Assembly: GCF_004114535.1 (NCBI RefSeq)
Contig: NZ_LBJC01000030.1
Location: 164,016 to 228,015 of the forward strand
Origin: Bradyrhizobium nanningense
GTDB taxonomy: Bacteria; Pseudomonadota; Alphaproteobacteria; Rhizobiales; Xanthobacteraceae
Length of the DNA: 64,000 nucleotides
Direction of reading: 5' to 3'
Shown: positions 19,968-28,646 of the stretch, piece by piece
How positions within the stretch are numbered: position 1 is the stretch's first letter
How the letters are laid out: each line of letters opens with the position of its first letter
Made by a program: the position numbers and the translations under genes
The notes under the pieces: model-generated
What the model was told of the DNA's origin: nothing
The model's input: only the letters and a program-made list of their open reading frames with translations
The model's database searches: none

Positions 19968-20375
19968 ATGGCAAAGGACAGTAAGATCATCGCCGCAAAC
20001 GCGGCCTTCTACGCCGCTTTTTCAGCAGGCGACTTCGCCGGCATGGAACAGATATGGGCCGATGACGACGGCATTTCCTGCATCCATCCGGGCTGGCCGG
20101 CGATCGTCGGGCGCGCCACGGTGATCGGAAGCTGGCGCGACATCCTGCAGAATCCGGAGCGGCCGCAGATCGTCTGCGCCGAGCCGCAGGCGATCGTGGA
20201 CGGCGACAGCGCCCGCGTGCTCTGCATCGAGATCGTCGACGGCACCGCTCTGGCCGCGGCGAACCATTTCCGCCGCGTCGGCAACGACTGGCGCCTGGTG
20301 CATCACCAGTCGAGCCCGATCGCGCAGATTGTCGAGCAGGTTGAGGACGATAGGACGAGCCACCGCGTCCACTGA
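19968..20375 (+). CDS. NTF2-like/SnoaL-fold small protein
   Basis: 135 residues. The pattern AANAAFYAAFSAGDFAGMEQIWADDDGISCIHPGWPAIVGRATVIGSWRDIL is typical of DUF4440/SnoaL_3 proteins, a cone-shaped fold that binds small ligands. The C-terminal strand HFRRVGNDWRLVHHQSS agrees. The catalytic role is unknown. It starts about 100 nt after uxuB with a GAGAG site and may have its own promoter. Confidence 0.75.
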   Translation: MAKDSKIIAANAAFYAAFSAGDFAGMEQIWADDDGISCIHPGWPAIVGRATVIGSWRDILQNPERPQIVCAEPQAIVDGDSARVLCIEIVDGTALAAANHFRRVGNDWRLVHHQSSPIAQIVEQVEDDRTSHRVH

Positions 20376-20399
20376 CCGCGGCGAACGGGCGGGCGTGTT

Positions 20400-21155
20400 C
20401 TACTGTGCATGGGGTTGTTTTTCGGTTTCTTGTTTGGCGAGCCCGAGTTCCGACAGATCATCCAGCACGAACCGTGCCGCGCTGAAATCCTCGTCGCGGA
20501 AAAACATGCTCCGGGTGATCAGAACCGGAATGCCGGCGCGTGAGGCGGCGATCAACCCGTTGGCGGAATCCTCGATGGCAACGCAGTCGGCCGCGTCCAG
20601 CTTCAGCCGCGCCAGCGTTTCCTGATAGACGTCCGGCGCGGGTTTCTTGTGCCTGACGTCGTCACCGGCGACGATGGCGTCGAACCCGAAAGCCCAGCGC
20701 GCTCCCAGCGTCTGCGACAGCAGCGCAGCAATGTTGCCGTGCGAGGTCGTGGTCGCGATCGCAAGCCGCTGGCCTCGCGCCTTCGCCGCGGCGAGCAACT
20801 CGATCACGCCCGGCCGCAACTCGCAGCAGCCAGTTTCGACCAGCTCGGCATAATGCGCGGTCTTGATGCGGTGAAGCGCGGCGATGTCCTCGTCCGGCAG
20901 CGGCGGGGTGATCCCGAGCCCGGCGTGGTAGGCGCGCATGCGCTCCTTGCCGCCGGTCACCCGTAGCAGGTCCTTGTAGACGGCGCGGTCCCACTGCCAG
21001 TCGAGGCCGTGGCGGGCGAAGGCGTGGTTGAAGGCCTGCCGGTGCAGCTCCTCGGTCTCGGCGAGGGTGCCGTCGACGTCGAAGATCAGCGCGGCCGCGC
21101 GCCGGATCAGCTCGCTGGCATCCGCCGGTGCGAAAGCGAGCGCCTTTGCCTGCAT
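20400..21155 (-). CDS. HAD phosphatase, CbbY/beta-phosphoglucomutase-like
   Basis: 251 residues. Motif I DVDGTLAETEELH matches CbbY-type HADs, motif II is ATTTSHGN, Lys is in HKKPAPDVY, and motif IV is CVAIEDSANG. The alpha-helical cap lies between motifs I and II. It probably dephosphorylates a sugar phosphate such as xylulose bisphosphate or phosphoglycolate. The ATG at 21155 has an AGGGAGG site. The gene is convergent with the NTF2-like gene. Confidence 0.87.
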   Translation of the reverse strand: MQAKALAFAPADASELIRRAAALIFDVDGTLAETEELHRQAFNHAFARHGLDWQWDRAVYKDLLRVTGGKERMRAYHAGLGITPPLPDEDIAALHRIKTAHYAELVETGCCELRPGVIELLAAAKARGQRLAIATTTSHGNIAALLSQTLGARWAFGFDAIVAGDDVRHKKPAPDVYQETLARLKLDAADCVAIEDSANGLIAASRAGIPVLITRSMFFRDEDFSAARFVLDDLSELGLAKQETEKQPHAQ

Positions 21156-21299
21156 GATCGGTGCCTCCCTGTGACAAGCGAACATCGCCCGCGGCAGGAG
21201 ACGAGACAAATCGCAATATCTTTTGCCGGACCCAAAAATCTCTTATGAGCGAAAGGCGCGCGACGGCGCGGACGGAACTTCGAGCTTTCAGGGAGACGC

Positions 21300-22148
21300 A
21301 TGCGCCTCTTCATTCTTGGCCTCGGCTACAGCGCCCGGCATTTCGTCCGCAAACACGGCGGCAGCTTCTCGCATCTCGCCGGCACCGTGCGCGATCCCGC
21401 GCAACGGGGCGACCTTGCCGGCATCGACGTGGACGCCTTTTCGGGCGGCCCTCCGTCGCGCGAGACGGTCGAACAAACCCGCGATGCCGATGTGCTTCTG
21501 GTGTCGATCCCGCCCGGCAGCTCCGGCGATCCCGCCATCGCGGCGTTCGGCGACGTGCTGGCGGCGCGCCGCCGCAAGGTTGTCTATCTCTCCACCATCG
21601 GCGTCTATGGCGATCACGACGGCGGCTGGGTGGACGAGAGCACCCCGCCGCAGGCAACGCTCGACCGCGCGCGCATGCGGATTGCGGCAGAGCAAGCCTG
21701 GATGGACATTGCGCGCGGCGATGCCGCGATCCTGCGGCTTGCCGGCATCTACGGCCCCGGCCGGAATGCGCTGGCGACGCTGCGCGCGGGAAAGGCGCGG
21801 CGCATCATCAAGCCCGGCCAGGTCTTCAACCGCATCCATGTCGACGACATTGCGAGTGCGATCATGGCCGCCATTCGCCACGAAAGCGGCGGCACCTGGA
21901 ATGTCTGCGATGACGAGCCCGCGCCGCCGCAGGACGTGATCGTCTATGCGGCGAAGCTGATGGGCGCGCCGCCGCCGCCCGAGGAGGATTTCGCCACCGC
22001 CGAGATGTCGGCGATGGCGCGCAGCTTCTATGCCAGCAGCGCCCGTGTCTCCAACGCGAAATTGAAGCGCGAGCTCGGCGTCACGCTTGTCCACCCGACC
22101 TATCGGCACGGCCTCGATGCGCTGTGGCGCGCGGGCGAAGGACGCTAG
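21300..22148 (+). CDS. SDR family NAD(P)-dependent protein, YeeZ-like
   Basis: 282 residues. It starts MRLFILGLGYSARHFVRKH, the GxGYxxR opening of the atypical SDR group that includes YeeZ. VVYLSTIGVYGDHDGGWVDE and ILRLAGIYGPGRNAL follow the extended-SDR pattern. The Tyr of VYG is present, but the downstream YxxxK lysine is not in the usual form (ARMRIAAEQAW). Catalysis is therefore uncertain. GGGAGA precedes the start by 3 nt. Confidence 0.82.
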   Translation: MRLFILGLGYSARHFVRKHGGSFSHLAGTVRDPAQRGDLAGIDVDAFSGGPPSRETVEQTRDADVLLVSIPPGSSGDPAIAAFGDVLAARRRKVVYLSTIGVYGDHDGGWVDESTPPQATLDRARMRIAAEQAWMDIARGDAAILRLAGIYGPGRNALATLRAGKARRIIKPGQVFNRIHVDDIASAIMAAIRHESGGTWNVCDDEPAPPQDVIVYAAKLMGAPPPPEEDFATAEMSAMARSFYASSARVSNAKLKRELGVTLVHPTYRHGLDALWRAGEGR

Positions 22149-22267
22149 GGTTCCGGCATCCCGGCGCGTTCCAGACATGCCCCGCCCGCGCTTGACTTCG
22201 CGTCGGTGCGGACATGATCTAGGCATCGAGCGAGCCACCGCATAACGAGCTCGCCTGGGAGGACGCA

Positions 22268-23536
22268 ATGAACAAGATGATCGCCATGATCGCGACGGCG
22301 GCTGCCGTCGTCGCATTCGGCACGGCCAGCGCCGCGCCACTGCCCGAAGCCAATCCCGACGACGTCGGCTTTTCCAAACAGGGCCTGGCGCGCCTCGACA
22401 ATTTCTTCGCGCGCGAGATCGCCGCCAAGCGTGTGCCCGGCGCGGTGGTCGCCATCGCGCGGGACGGCAAGCTGGTGCACTACAAGGCCTACGGCCTGCT
22501 CGATCCGGAGAAGGGCACGCCGATGCCGGTCGACGCGATCTTCGCGCTGGCCTCGATGACCAAGCCGATGGCGGCGGTCGCGGGACTGACCTTGATGGAG
22601 CAGGGACGGCTGCCGCTCCAGGCCAAGCTGTCCAATTACTATCCCGGCTTTGCCGACATGAAGGTCGGCGTGACCGAGGCCGACGGTTCGCTCAAACTGG
22701 AGCCGCAGGCCTCGCCGATCTTCATCCACGATCTCTACCGGCACACGTCGGGATTGATGTATGGCGGCCGTCCCGACAGTTCGAGCCCGGTGGCGCGGCA
22801 ATACCCCGATGGCGTCGCGCCGGCGATCGAGGGCGACACCCAGGCCTTCATCGACCGCATCACCAAACTGCCGCTGGCGCACCAGCCCTCGACCGAGTTC
22901 GAATACGGCTTCTCGATCGACGTGCTCGGCGCGGTCATCGAGAAGGTGAGCGAGCAGAAGCTCGGCGACTACCTCGCCGCCAACGTCTGGCAGCCGCTCG
23001 GCATGAAGGACGCGACCTTCCACCCGACCGACGCGCAGCGCCCTCGCCTCGCCCGCCCGTTCGCCAACGATCCGCTAACGGGCAAACCGCAAGCCATCAA
23101 GCTTTTGGACAATCCGACCAAGTTCGACTGCGGCGGCGCCTGCTCGTTCGCGACGATCGGCGACTACCTCCGCTTCGGGCAGATGCTGCTCAACGGCGGC
23201 GAGCTCGACGGCCAGCGCATCCTCTCGCCGAGCACCGTGCATCACATGACGACCAACCATCTCGGTCCCGAGATCAAGAACAATGTGGCCAATGTCGAGC
23301 CGCATCGCGCCGGCTTCGGCTTTGGCCTTGCAGTCGCGGTTCGCACCAGCGAGGGGCTGTCTTCGGTCCCCGGCAATCCCGGCGAGTTTACCTGGAACGG
23401 TGCCTACGGAACGCAGTTCTTCTGCGATCCGAAGGAACGTCTCGTGGTCGTGGTCGGAACGGCGGCACCCGGCGAGCTCAGGAAATATTATCGCGAGCAG
23501 GTACAAGACATCGTCTACGGCGCGATGACGAAGTGA
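22268..23536 (+). CDS. Serine hydrolase, beta-lactamase class C fold
   Basis: 422 residues with a signal peptide (MNKMIAMIATAAAVVAFGTASAA). The SxxK nucleophile motif is Ser96-Met-Thr-Lys99. The Tyr-containing second motif is in EFEYGFSIDVLGAVIEK, and WNGAYGTQFFCDP stands where the KTG box would be. Members include EstB-type esterases, D-aminopeptidases and PBP4*-like enzymes. Penicillinase activity should not be assumed. Likely periplasmic. The start follows a GGGAGGA site. Confidence 0.87.
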   Translation: MNKMIAMIATAAAVVAFGTASAAPLPEANPDDVGFSKQGLARLDNFFAREIAAKRVPGAVVAIARDGKLVHYKAYGLLDPEKGTPMPVDAIFALASMTKPMAAVAGLTLMEQGRLPLQAKLSNYYPGFADMKVGVTEADGSLKLEPQASPIFIHDLYRHTSGLMYGGRPDSSSPVARQYPDGVAPAIEGDTQAFIDRITKLPLAHQPSTEFEYGFSIDVLGAVIEKVSEQKLGDYLAANVWQPLGMKDATFHPTDAQRPRLARPFANDPLTGKPQAIKLLDNPTKFDCGGACSFATIGDYLRFGQMLLNGGELDGQRILSPSTVHHMTTNHLGPEIKNNVANVEPHRAGFGFGLAVAVRTSEGLSSVPGNPGEFTWNGAYGTQFFCDPKERLVVVVGTAAPGELRKYYREQVQDIVYGAMTK

Positions 23537-23558
23537 GACCTGCGGTATTTTACAGAGA

Positions 23559-23582
23559 AAGGGCGGCGCCAAGGCCGCCCTT
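23559..23582. terminator. Bidirectional terminator hairpin
   Basis: AAGGGCGGC (23559-23567) pairs with GCCGCCCTT (23574-23582) across a 6-nt loop. It lies between the convergent serine hydrolase and dienelactone hydrolase genes, with a T-rich stretch after the stem on the minus strand. Confidence 0.75.
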
Positions 23583-23593
23583 GAACTTCAGCA

Positions 23594-24481
23594 TCAGCTC
23601 AACACGCCGTATTTCTTGAACCAGGCCTGCGCCTGCTTCCAGGCATCTTCCGCGGCGTCCTTGCGGTAGCTGCCGCGATAATCGGCATGGAAGCCGTGCG
23701 GCGCTTCCGGATAAATCTTGAACTCGGCCGTCTTCTTGTTCTGCTCGAGCGCCGCCTTCATCTGCTCGACCTGTGCGACGGGAATGCCGGTATCGGCGGC
23801 GCCGTAGAGGCCGAGCACCGGCGCCTTCATCTCGGGCGCGAGCTGCATCGGGCTCTTCGGCCACAGCGGATTGGCGGGATCGACCACGGGTCCGTAGAAG
23901 GCAACGCCGGCCTTGAGGGTGCCGCTATGGGCGGCATATTCCCAAACCGTGCGGCCGCCCCGGCAGAAGCCGATGATGCCGAGCTTGGCCGTGTCACCGC
24001 CCTGCGATCCCGCCCACGCCACCGTCGCGTCGAGATCGGACAGCAGCTCCGCGTCCGGCTTGGCATTGACGATCGGCAAGAGGTCCTTGAGCTCGGTGAT
24101 CTTGGTCAGGTCGACGCCCTTGCGGAAGTAATAGTCTGGCGCGATGGCGAAGGCGCCTAGCTTGGCGAGGCGCCGCGTCACGTCCTTGATGTATTCATGC
24201 AGGCCGAAAATCTCCATCGCCACGACGATCACCGGCGCCCTGGTGTTGCCGGCAGGGCGGGCGAAATAGGCGGGCATTTCCTCGGAGCCGACCTTGATCT
24301 TGGCGTCGCCAACCTGGAGACCATTGGTGTCAGTCGTGATCACCTCGGCCCGCACGGGCCCGGCCGCAAGCGTGTAGCCGGCCGCCACCGCCGCAGTGGC
24401 GCTCATGAAGCCGCGGCGCGAGACCGGGGCGACTTTCGTCAACCCGACGACGTCGGATGTCATGGTGGTTTCGAAGCTCAT
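23594..24481 (-). CDS. Dienelactone hydrolase family protein, Tat-exported
   Basis: 295 residues. The twin-arginine signal SRRGFM (Arg22-Arg23) is followed by a hydrophobic stretch ending PVRA. The catalytic triad of dienelactone hydrolases is visible: Cys173 in GFCRGG, Asp230 in YGAADTGIP, His262 in PHGFHADYR, plus Glu90 in AMEIFG, which gates the cysteine. It hydrolyses lactones or esters in the periplasm. The start has a GGGAGGG site. Convergent with the serine hydrolase gene. Confidence 0.9.
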   Translation of the reverse strand: MSFETTMTSDVVGLTKVAPVSRRGFMSATAAVAAGYTLAAGPVRAEVITTDTNGLQVGDAKIKVGSEEMPAYFARPAGNTRAPVIVVAMEIFGLHEYIKDVTRRLAKLGAFAIAPDYYFRKGVDLTKITELKDLLPIVNAKPDAELLSDLDATVAWAGSQGGDTAKLGIIGFCRGGRTVWEYAAHSGTLKAGVAFYGPVVDPANPLWPKSPMQLAPEMKAPVLGLYGAADTGIPVAQVEQMKAALEQNKKTAEFKIYPEAPHGFHADYRGSYRKDAAEDAWKQAQAWFKKYGVLS

Positions 24482-25186
24482 CGGTCTATCCCTCCCTGCC
24501 GCTTATGCTGATGCCCCGGGCGACGCATTCGCCAATACTTGCCGGCGAAACGCAAATCACCAGCCTGCGAGCAACCGCGCTTTCAGGCCGGCCCCCGGAG
24601 GGCGAAGACGCTGCAGGTGATGAGGTCGTAGAGCTCGAGCATGTTGCCCAACAGAGGCTGCCAATGCTCCACGTGTGACGCTGAACGGCGCTGCTTGCTC
24701 GATTTCCAGCGACGCGCTGACATTCCCTGGATCGCTCGCGTGCGGACTTAACCGTCTAGCTGCGCCGCATCGCAACATCCATTAACCGAGAAAGATGGTT
24801 CTCTCCCGGCCGATCCCACCGCCGGGCGCCGCAGGCGATGCACATGTTTGCGCATTCGACACGCTCGCCCGCAACAAATGGACGCCGCAATGGCCACAAT
24901 GACAATCATATTGCTCAGGCATCGCGCACGACCGTCAGATCACGGGCGAGCCGCCGTCATTTGATTGAAATTTTCAGATGAATCGAGCCGTGCGATTTAC
25001 TCGAACTTTCTTTGTGACGCCTAGTTCCACGTCCGGAAGTTCCATCTCCGGCAACGGAGCTTCTTCCCCGCGCGAGGCTCGCCGTTCGGCAACGGACGAA
25101 GGGCCAAGTGGGGACTTCATTCCCGTCCCTCAGACTGCGCTACCCAAGGCTCAATTGAATAAAGCTTTATCCGACCTGGAACCGAA
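24482..25186. other. Intergenic region without a supported gene
   Basis: About 700 bp before the first MarR-type gene. Short frames here have no family character. The distal half is AT-richer than the surrounding DNA. Just before the MarR ATG it carries the perfect palindrome described at 25159. Confidence 0.6.
25159..25170. promoter_or_regulatory. Palindrome before marR1, possible autoregulatory site
   Basis: ATAAAGCTTTAT is a perfect 12-bp palindrome centred about 22 bp before the ATG of the MarR-type gene at 25187. Repressors of this family often bind AT-rich dyads over their own promoter. No identical site precedes the paralogue at 63166. Confidence 0.45.
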
Positions 25187-25765
25187 ATGAATTTGGCTCG
25201 TGAATCGATTGAACTGTTGGAGCAGGTCGCACGAATCCTGTGGTTCGAAGGCACCAAGCACGGCTTGCGCGACCGCGAGTGGATGGCGCTGCGATTCCTC
25301 TCCCGCGCCAACCGCTTCTCCCGGACGCCTTCGGCGCTCGCAAGTTACGTCGGCACCACGCGTGGCACCGCATCGTTCATCATCGGGGAGCTCGAGCGGC
25401 TCGGTTATCTCGAGCGGAAACGCTCGGCCACCGACAAGCGCTCGGTGATGCTGAGCGTGACGCAGCAGGGCAAGAAGTTCCTGGTGCGCGACCCCGTCAA
25501 CGTTCTGGTCGAGGCGATTGCCGTGCTCGACGACGAGGTCAAGATCCGCTTCCGCGACACGTTCCGGCACGTGCTGGATCAGTCGGACACAGCCGAGCAG
25601 CGGCACCACACCGACGTTTGCAAGCGATGCATCTTCCTCCGGGAAGAGCGCACCGCCATGGACAGCAAGGCGACGGCCGAGTTCAGCTGCCGCCTGTTTC
25701 GCTCGCCGATCGCGGAGGCGGAGGTCGATCTGCTATGCACCAGCTTCGAGCATCATCGCCAATAG
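25187..25765 (+). CDS. MarR-type regulator with C-terminal four-cysteine tail (paralogue 1)
   Basis: 192 residues. The winged HTH spans about residues 28-100: GLRDREWMALRFLSRANRFSRTPSALASYVGTTRGTASFIIGELERLGYLERKRSATDKRSVMLSVTQQG. After the dimer helices comes a tail with Cys145-x2-Cys148, Cys168 and Cys184 (CKRCIF, FSCRLF, LLCTSF). A closely related protein with the same cysteines is encoded at 63166-63801, at the other end of the flagellar island. The cysteines could bind zinc or an Fe-S cluster, or act as a thiol switch; this is not established. Targets are unknown. Confidence 0.8.
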   Translation: MNLARESIELLEQVARILWFEGTKHGLRDREWMALRFLSRANRFSRTPSALASYVGTTRGTASFIIGELERLGYLERKRSATDKRSVMLSVTQQGKKFLVRDPVNVLVEAIAVLDDEVKIRFRDTFRHVLDQSDTAEQRHHTDVCKRCIFLREERTAMDSKATAEFSCRLFRSPIAEAEVDLLCTSFEHHRQ

Positions 25766-25779
25766 AAGGCGGCGTTCGA

Positions 25780-26742
25780 TCAGGGCGTCCCCTTGCGTGA
25801 CGAATAGACGACGCCCCCGCTTGTCTCCACCACCAGACGCCCATTCTCGTTCCTGATCTCCTCGATGCGGCCGAGACCTGGCACCTGCTGTCCCAGCACG
25901 GCTTCGATGACGCCGTTCGGACTCTGCAGGATGGCAATTCCTTCATAGGCCTGGCGAACCGACCAGCCCTTGATCACCTTGCGCGGCGCCGACGTGCGCT
26001 CGGACGGAGACACCGAGCCGGTGAACTCCGGCGCTGCGACCGAGGCCATCATCGGCCCTTGCGGTGACGAGGGCTGTGATTGCACCATTGCCGGTGCCGG
26101 CGCCTGGACTTGCGCCTGAGCTTGTCCTTGGGCGAGCTTGTCGAGCTTTACCGTCGAGGACGAGCTCACCCGCTCGATGCGATCCAGGTTCTCGGCGAAC
26201 CTGCCGAACCGGTCGTTGGTCGCCTTGCTCGATTGATCGACCGCGGTGCGGAGGCCATCGAGATTTTCCGACACGCCCGACACCTGCTTGCGCAGCTGTG
26301 CGACGGTCTCGCGCAGGATCCTGATCTCCGTATTGGCCGCAACGTTGTTCTGCGCGGGCTGGGTGGTGAGATAGGCGATCACGCCGGTGCAGGCGCAGAC
26401 CACAAGTATGGCGGCGACCGCCAATGTTGCGAGCGGCGCAACCCATGCCGGACGGGGCGGCGGGGGCTTGGCCACGATCACGGCCGGCTTGATCACGGTC
26501 GGCGTGGGCTTGGGTATCGCCATCTTGTCGAGACGCGCCTTGGCGCGAATACGTTTGAGGCCCTCGAGCGCCTCCTTCGCGAGAGCTTCGTCGCTGGCCG
26601 CGGCCGACACACGCTTTGCGCCCGCAGCAGGCTTGGTCGCTCGCGCCGTATTGTCCTTTATATCGCGCGGCTCGGGAGTCGGCTTCACCGTCGCGGAGAC
26701 ATCAGCGGTCGCGTTGGGACGAGCTTGTCCATCGGACAACAT
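25780..26742 (-). CDS. Single-pass membrane protein with periplasmic coiled coil, unknown function
   Basis: 320 residues, no family recognised. The layout is a Pro/Ala/Lys-rich cytoplasmic N-terminus (1-99), one transmembrane helix at about 100-125 (WVAPLATLAVAAILVVCACTGVIAYL), a helical region (TEIRILRETVAQLRKQVSGVSENLDGLRTAVDQ), an Ala/Gln/Pro-rich linker, and a compact C-terminal module (KVIKGWSVRQAYEGIAILQSPNGVIEAVLGQQVPGLGRIEEI). The C-terminal module resembles that of other Rhizobiales membrane-anchored hypothetical proteins. It lies between marR1 and lafR, convergent with marR1. A link to motility is only positional. Confidence 0.75.
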   Translation of the reverse strand: MLSDGQARPNATADVSATVKPTPEPRDIKDNTARATKPAAGAKRVSAAASDEALAKEALEGLKRIRAKARLDKMAIPKPTPTVIKPAVIVAKPPPPRPAWVAPLATLAVAAILVVCACTGVIAYLTTQPAQNNVAANTEIRILRETVAQLRKQVSGVSENLDGLRTAVDQSSKATNDRFGRFAENLDRIERVSSSSTVKLDKLAQGQAQAQVQAPAPAMVQSQPSSPQGPMMASVAAPEFTGSVSPSERTSAPRKVIKGWSVRQAYEGIAILQSPNGVIEAVLGQQVPGLGRIEEIRNENGRLVVETSGGVVYSSRKGTP

Positions 26743-27559
26743 GTGAGAATGCTCCGTTCGGTTCGATCTGTCGAACGGCGACGTTATTTGCCGAAGCTTG
26801 CCTGAAACGTGCGCGTCGAAAGATTTTCATCATGCGCGATGCGACGACGGGCGGTACGAACGCGCCATGTACGTGGCGAGAGTGCGACTCGAAAGACACA
26901 CACTCGCCAAGATTTCGCCAAGCTGGAGTCTCGCCGCTATACCCGAGTCGAATTGCCGCATGTGGAAACAGGCGGTCCAGAGTCAATCCCGGGTTGAAAA
27001 CCCTTCCACATGCATGGCCGCGGCACTGCCCGAAAGAGCTGTAATCGTACGGGGATACGGAACCTTAGAACCATCACGGTGCAGAACTAGTTTAATTTCT
27101 AAATCAACTGATGCGATTGAATACATCAAGCAACAACCGGAAACAAACCAACAGTATCAAGCACACGTAGCAATCGCTTTATTACGCACGCTTGATCGGG
27201 AATCGGCAATTGTTACGGTCCTAGTCAAGTGATTCTCGCCAGTTGGCGAGGAGATCGACACAGTTTCGGTGGCGTTCGGACGCAATGAGCAACTTGGCGC
27301 AGCTGTTCTAGGTCGTTTCTCAATCCGCTCCGCGAGGTGATCCGCAAGACACCCGCCGGGCCTCACACAGTAAGCGTTCAGTATCGAGTGGAAGTACCAG
27401 GCCTGCGAGACGCAGGCACTGAATGCGTAGGGCTGCCCGCGAATATCGAAACCATAACAACGGTTCGCGGGAAGGAATGTCGTCAAACAGCATCGTTGCC
27501 GAGCCGGGCATCACACCACCAACCGGCCGCGACGAATGCGAAACAGGGGCGAAAGACTG
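26743..27559. other. AT-rich intergenic region upstream of lafR
   Basis: About 800 bp with no convincing gene. The stretch 27060-27230 is clearly AT-richer than the rest of the window. At 27235-27250 is CTCGCCA-gt-TGGCGAG, a 7-bp perfect dyad. A long regulatory region before lafR, carrying more than one input, is plausible. Confidence 0.55.
27235..27250. promoter_or_regulatory. 16-bp palindrome upstream of lafR
   Basis: CTCGCCAGTTGGCGAG has 7-bp perfect arms around a 2-nt centre. It lies about 310 bp before the lafR ATG, beside the AT-rich block. It could be an operator; nothing identifies the protein. Confidence 0.35.
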
Positions 27560-28330
27560 ATGTATATTATCGTTGATGATCGCGAGAGCGTCGCGAACAG
27601 CTACGTCGGAGGGCTCGTCCGCGAAGGCGTATCGTCGATCGGATTCTCCTCCGGGGAATTCTGGGACTGGCTGCAATCCGCGAGCGAATCGGATCTGGCA
27701 GCGGTCGATGCCTTCATCCTCGGGGATTGCGATGCCCGCGGAAGCCTGCCGCGGGCCATGCGCAAACGCTCATCGGCTCCCATTATCGCCGTGAGCGGCC
27801 AGAAAATGCTCAAGAACACGCTCGAGCTGTTCGAATCTGGCGTCGACGATGTCGTGCACGTGCCGGTTCACCTCCGCGAAATCCTCGCCCGGACGGCCGC
27901 GATCGCGCGCCGCCGGGTGGGCGAACTGCCAAGGCCTTGCGAGACCAGGATCCAGGTCTTCTTCAACGGCCGCGACCCCGAGATCGCGGGCCACGCCCTC
28001 ACCCTGCCCCGCCGCGAACTGCGCATTCTCGAATATATGGTCAGCAACCACGGCAAGTGGATCACCAAGACGCAGATCTTCAACGCGGTCTACGGCATCT
28101 TCGAGTCCACTTTCGACGAAAGCGTGATCGAGAGTCACGTCAGCAAGCTGCGCAAGAAGCTCCGCGACCGCCTCGGCTTCGACGCGATCGTGGCCCGGCG
28201 CTACGTCGGATACCGCCTCGACATCCCCGCCGGCGAAACCCTCGACGAACCGATGCAGGAGCTCGACGAGGTCGGCATCCTCCTGAACCGAGCGCATGCC
28301 GTCTCGGCCGCGTACCCGGCCGGCAACTGA
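27560..28330 (+). CDS. lafR: OmpR-type master regulator of lateral flagella, LafR/Rem-like
   Basis: 256 residues from the ATG at 27560. An N-terminal receiver-like domain (1-115) is followed by a trans_reg_C winged helix at about 145-222 (LTLPRRELRILEYMVSNHGKWITKTQIFNAVYG, then ESVIESHVSKLRKKLRDRLGFDAIVARRYVGYRL). The receiver keeps the acidic pair (Asp6-Asp7) and Ser79, but the invariant lysine position reads Val101-Pro102. The phosphoacceptor strand is atypical (VDAFILGDCD). Phosphorylation-independent action, as inferred for Rem-like regulators, is likely. Its place at the head of the lateral flagellar genes matches LafR of Bradyrhizobium. Confidence 0.87.
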   Translation: MYIIVDDRESVANSYVGGLVREGVSSIGFSSGEFWDWLQSASESDLAAVDAFILGDCDARGSLPRAMRKRSSAPIIAVSGQKMLKNTLELFESGVDDVVHVPVHLREILARTAAIARRRVGELPRPCETRIQVFFNGRDPEIAGHALTLPRRELRILEYMVSNHGKWITKTQIFNAVYGIFESTFDESVIESHVSKLRKKLRDRLGFDAIVARRYVGYRLDIPAGETLDEPMQELDEVGILLNRAHAVSAAYPAGN

Positions 28331-28646
28331 CGCGGCAGAAGCCTGCTGTGAAACCGACAACGGCCTCCGCGAAGCACCTTCGCGGAGGCCGTTGCACGTT
28401 TGGGGCGGAGACGCTGGGACGAGCCTTGCTGAGCCGCGATGAAGGTGCGTTCCCCTCCCCCTTGTGGGGCAGGCAATCACATGTGGGAGCGATCTCGCCT
28501 GTGGCCATCCTCGAGACGCCCGCCGGTGGCGGGCCCTCAGGACGAGGACCGGGTGCGCGGCGCCAGTTTCAGCGAGCACCAACGCTGCTTGGCCTCATGC
28601 TGAGGTGCTATCGGCCGAGCACGACTCGACGTCAAGCCGTCGCATC
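28331..28646. other. Intergenic region with terminator and degenerate repeat
   Basis: About 315 bp between the convergent ends of lafR and the minus-strand array. It holds the hairpin at 28359-28393. It also holds a degenerate copy of the CCATCCT-CGAGACGC / CCTCAGGACGAGG repeat type (about 28502-28610), related to the block at 16272. No gene seen. Confidence 0.6.
28359..28393. terminator. Terminator hairpin after lafR
   Basis: A 15-bp perfect stem, AACGGCCTCCGCGAA (28359-28373) with its complement at 28379-28393, and a 5-nt loop. It begins 29 nt after the lafR stop and separates it from the convergent flagellar array. Confidence 0.8.

Noticed and set aside
26798..27232. A 144-codon frame upstream of lafR
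   Set aside because: It crosses the AT-rich block, has no ribosome site and no family-like pattern. Treated as non-coding.
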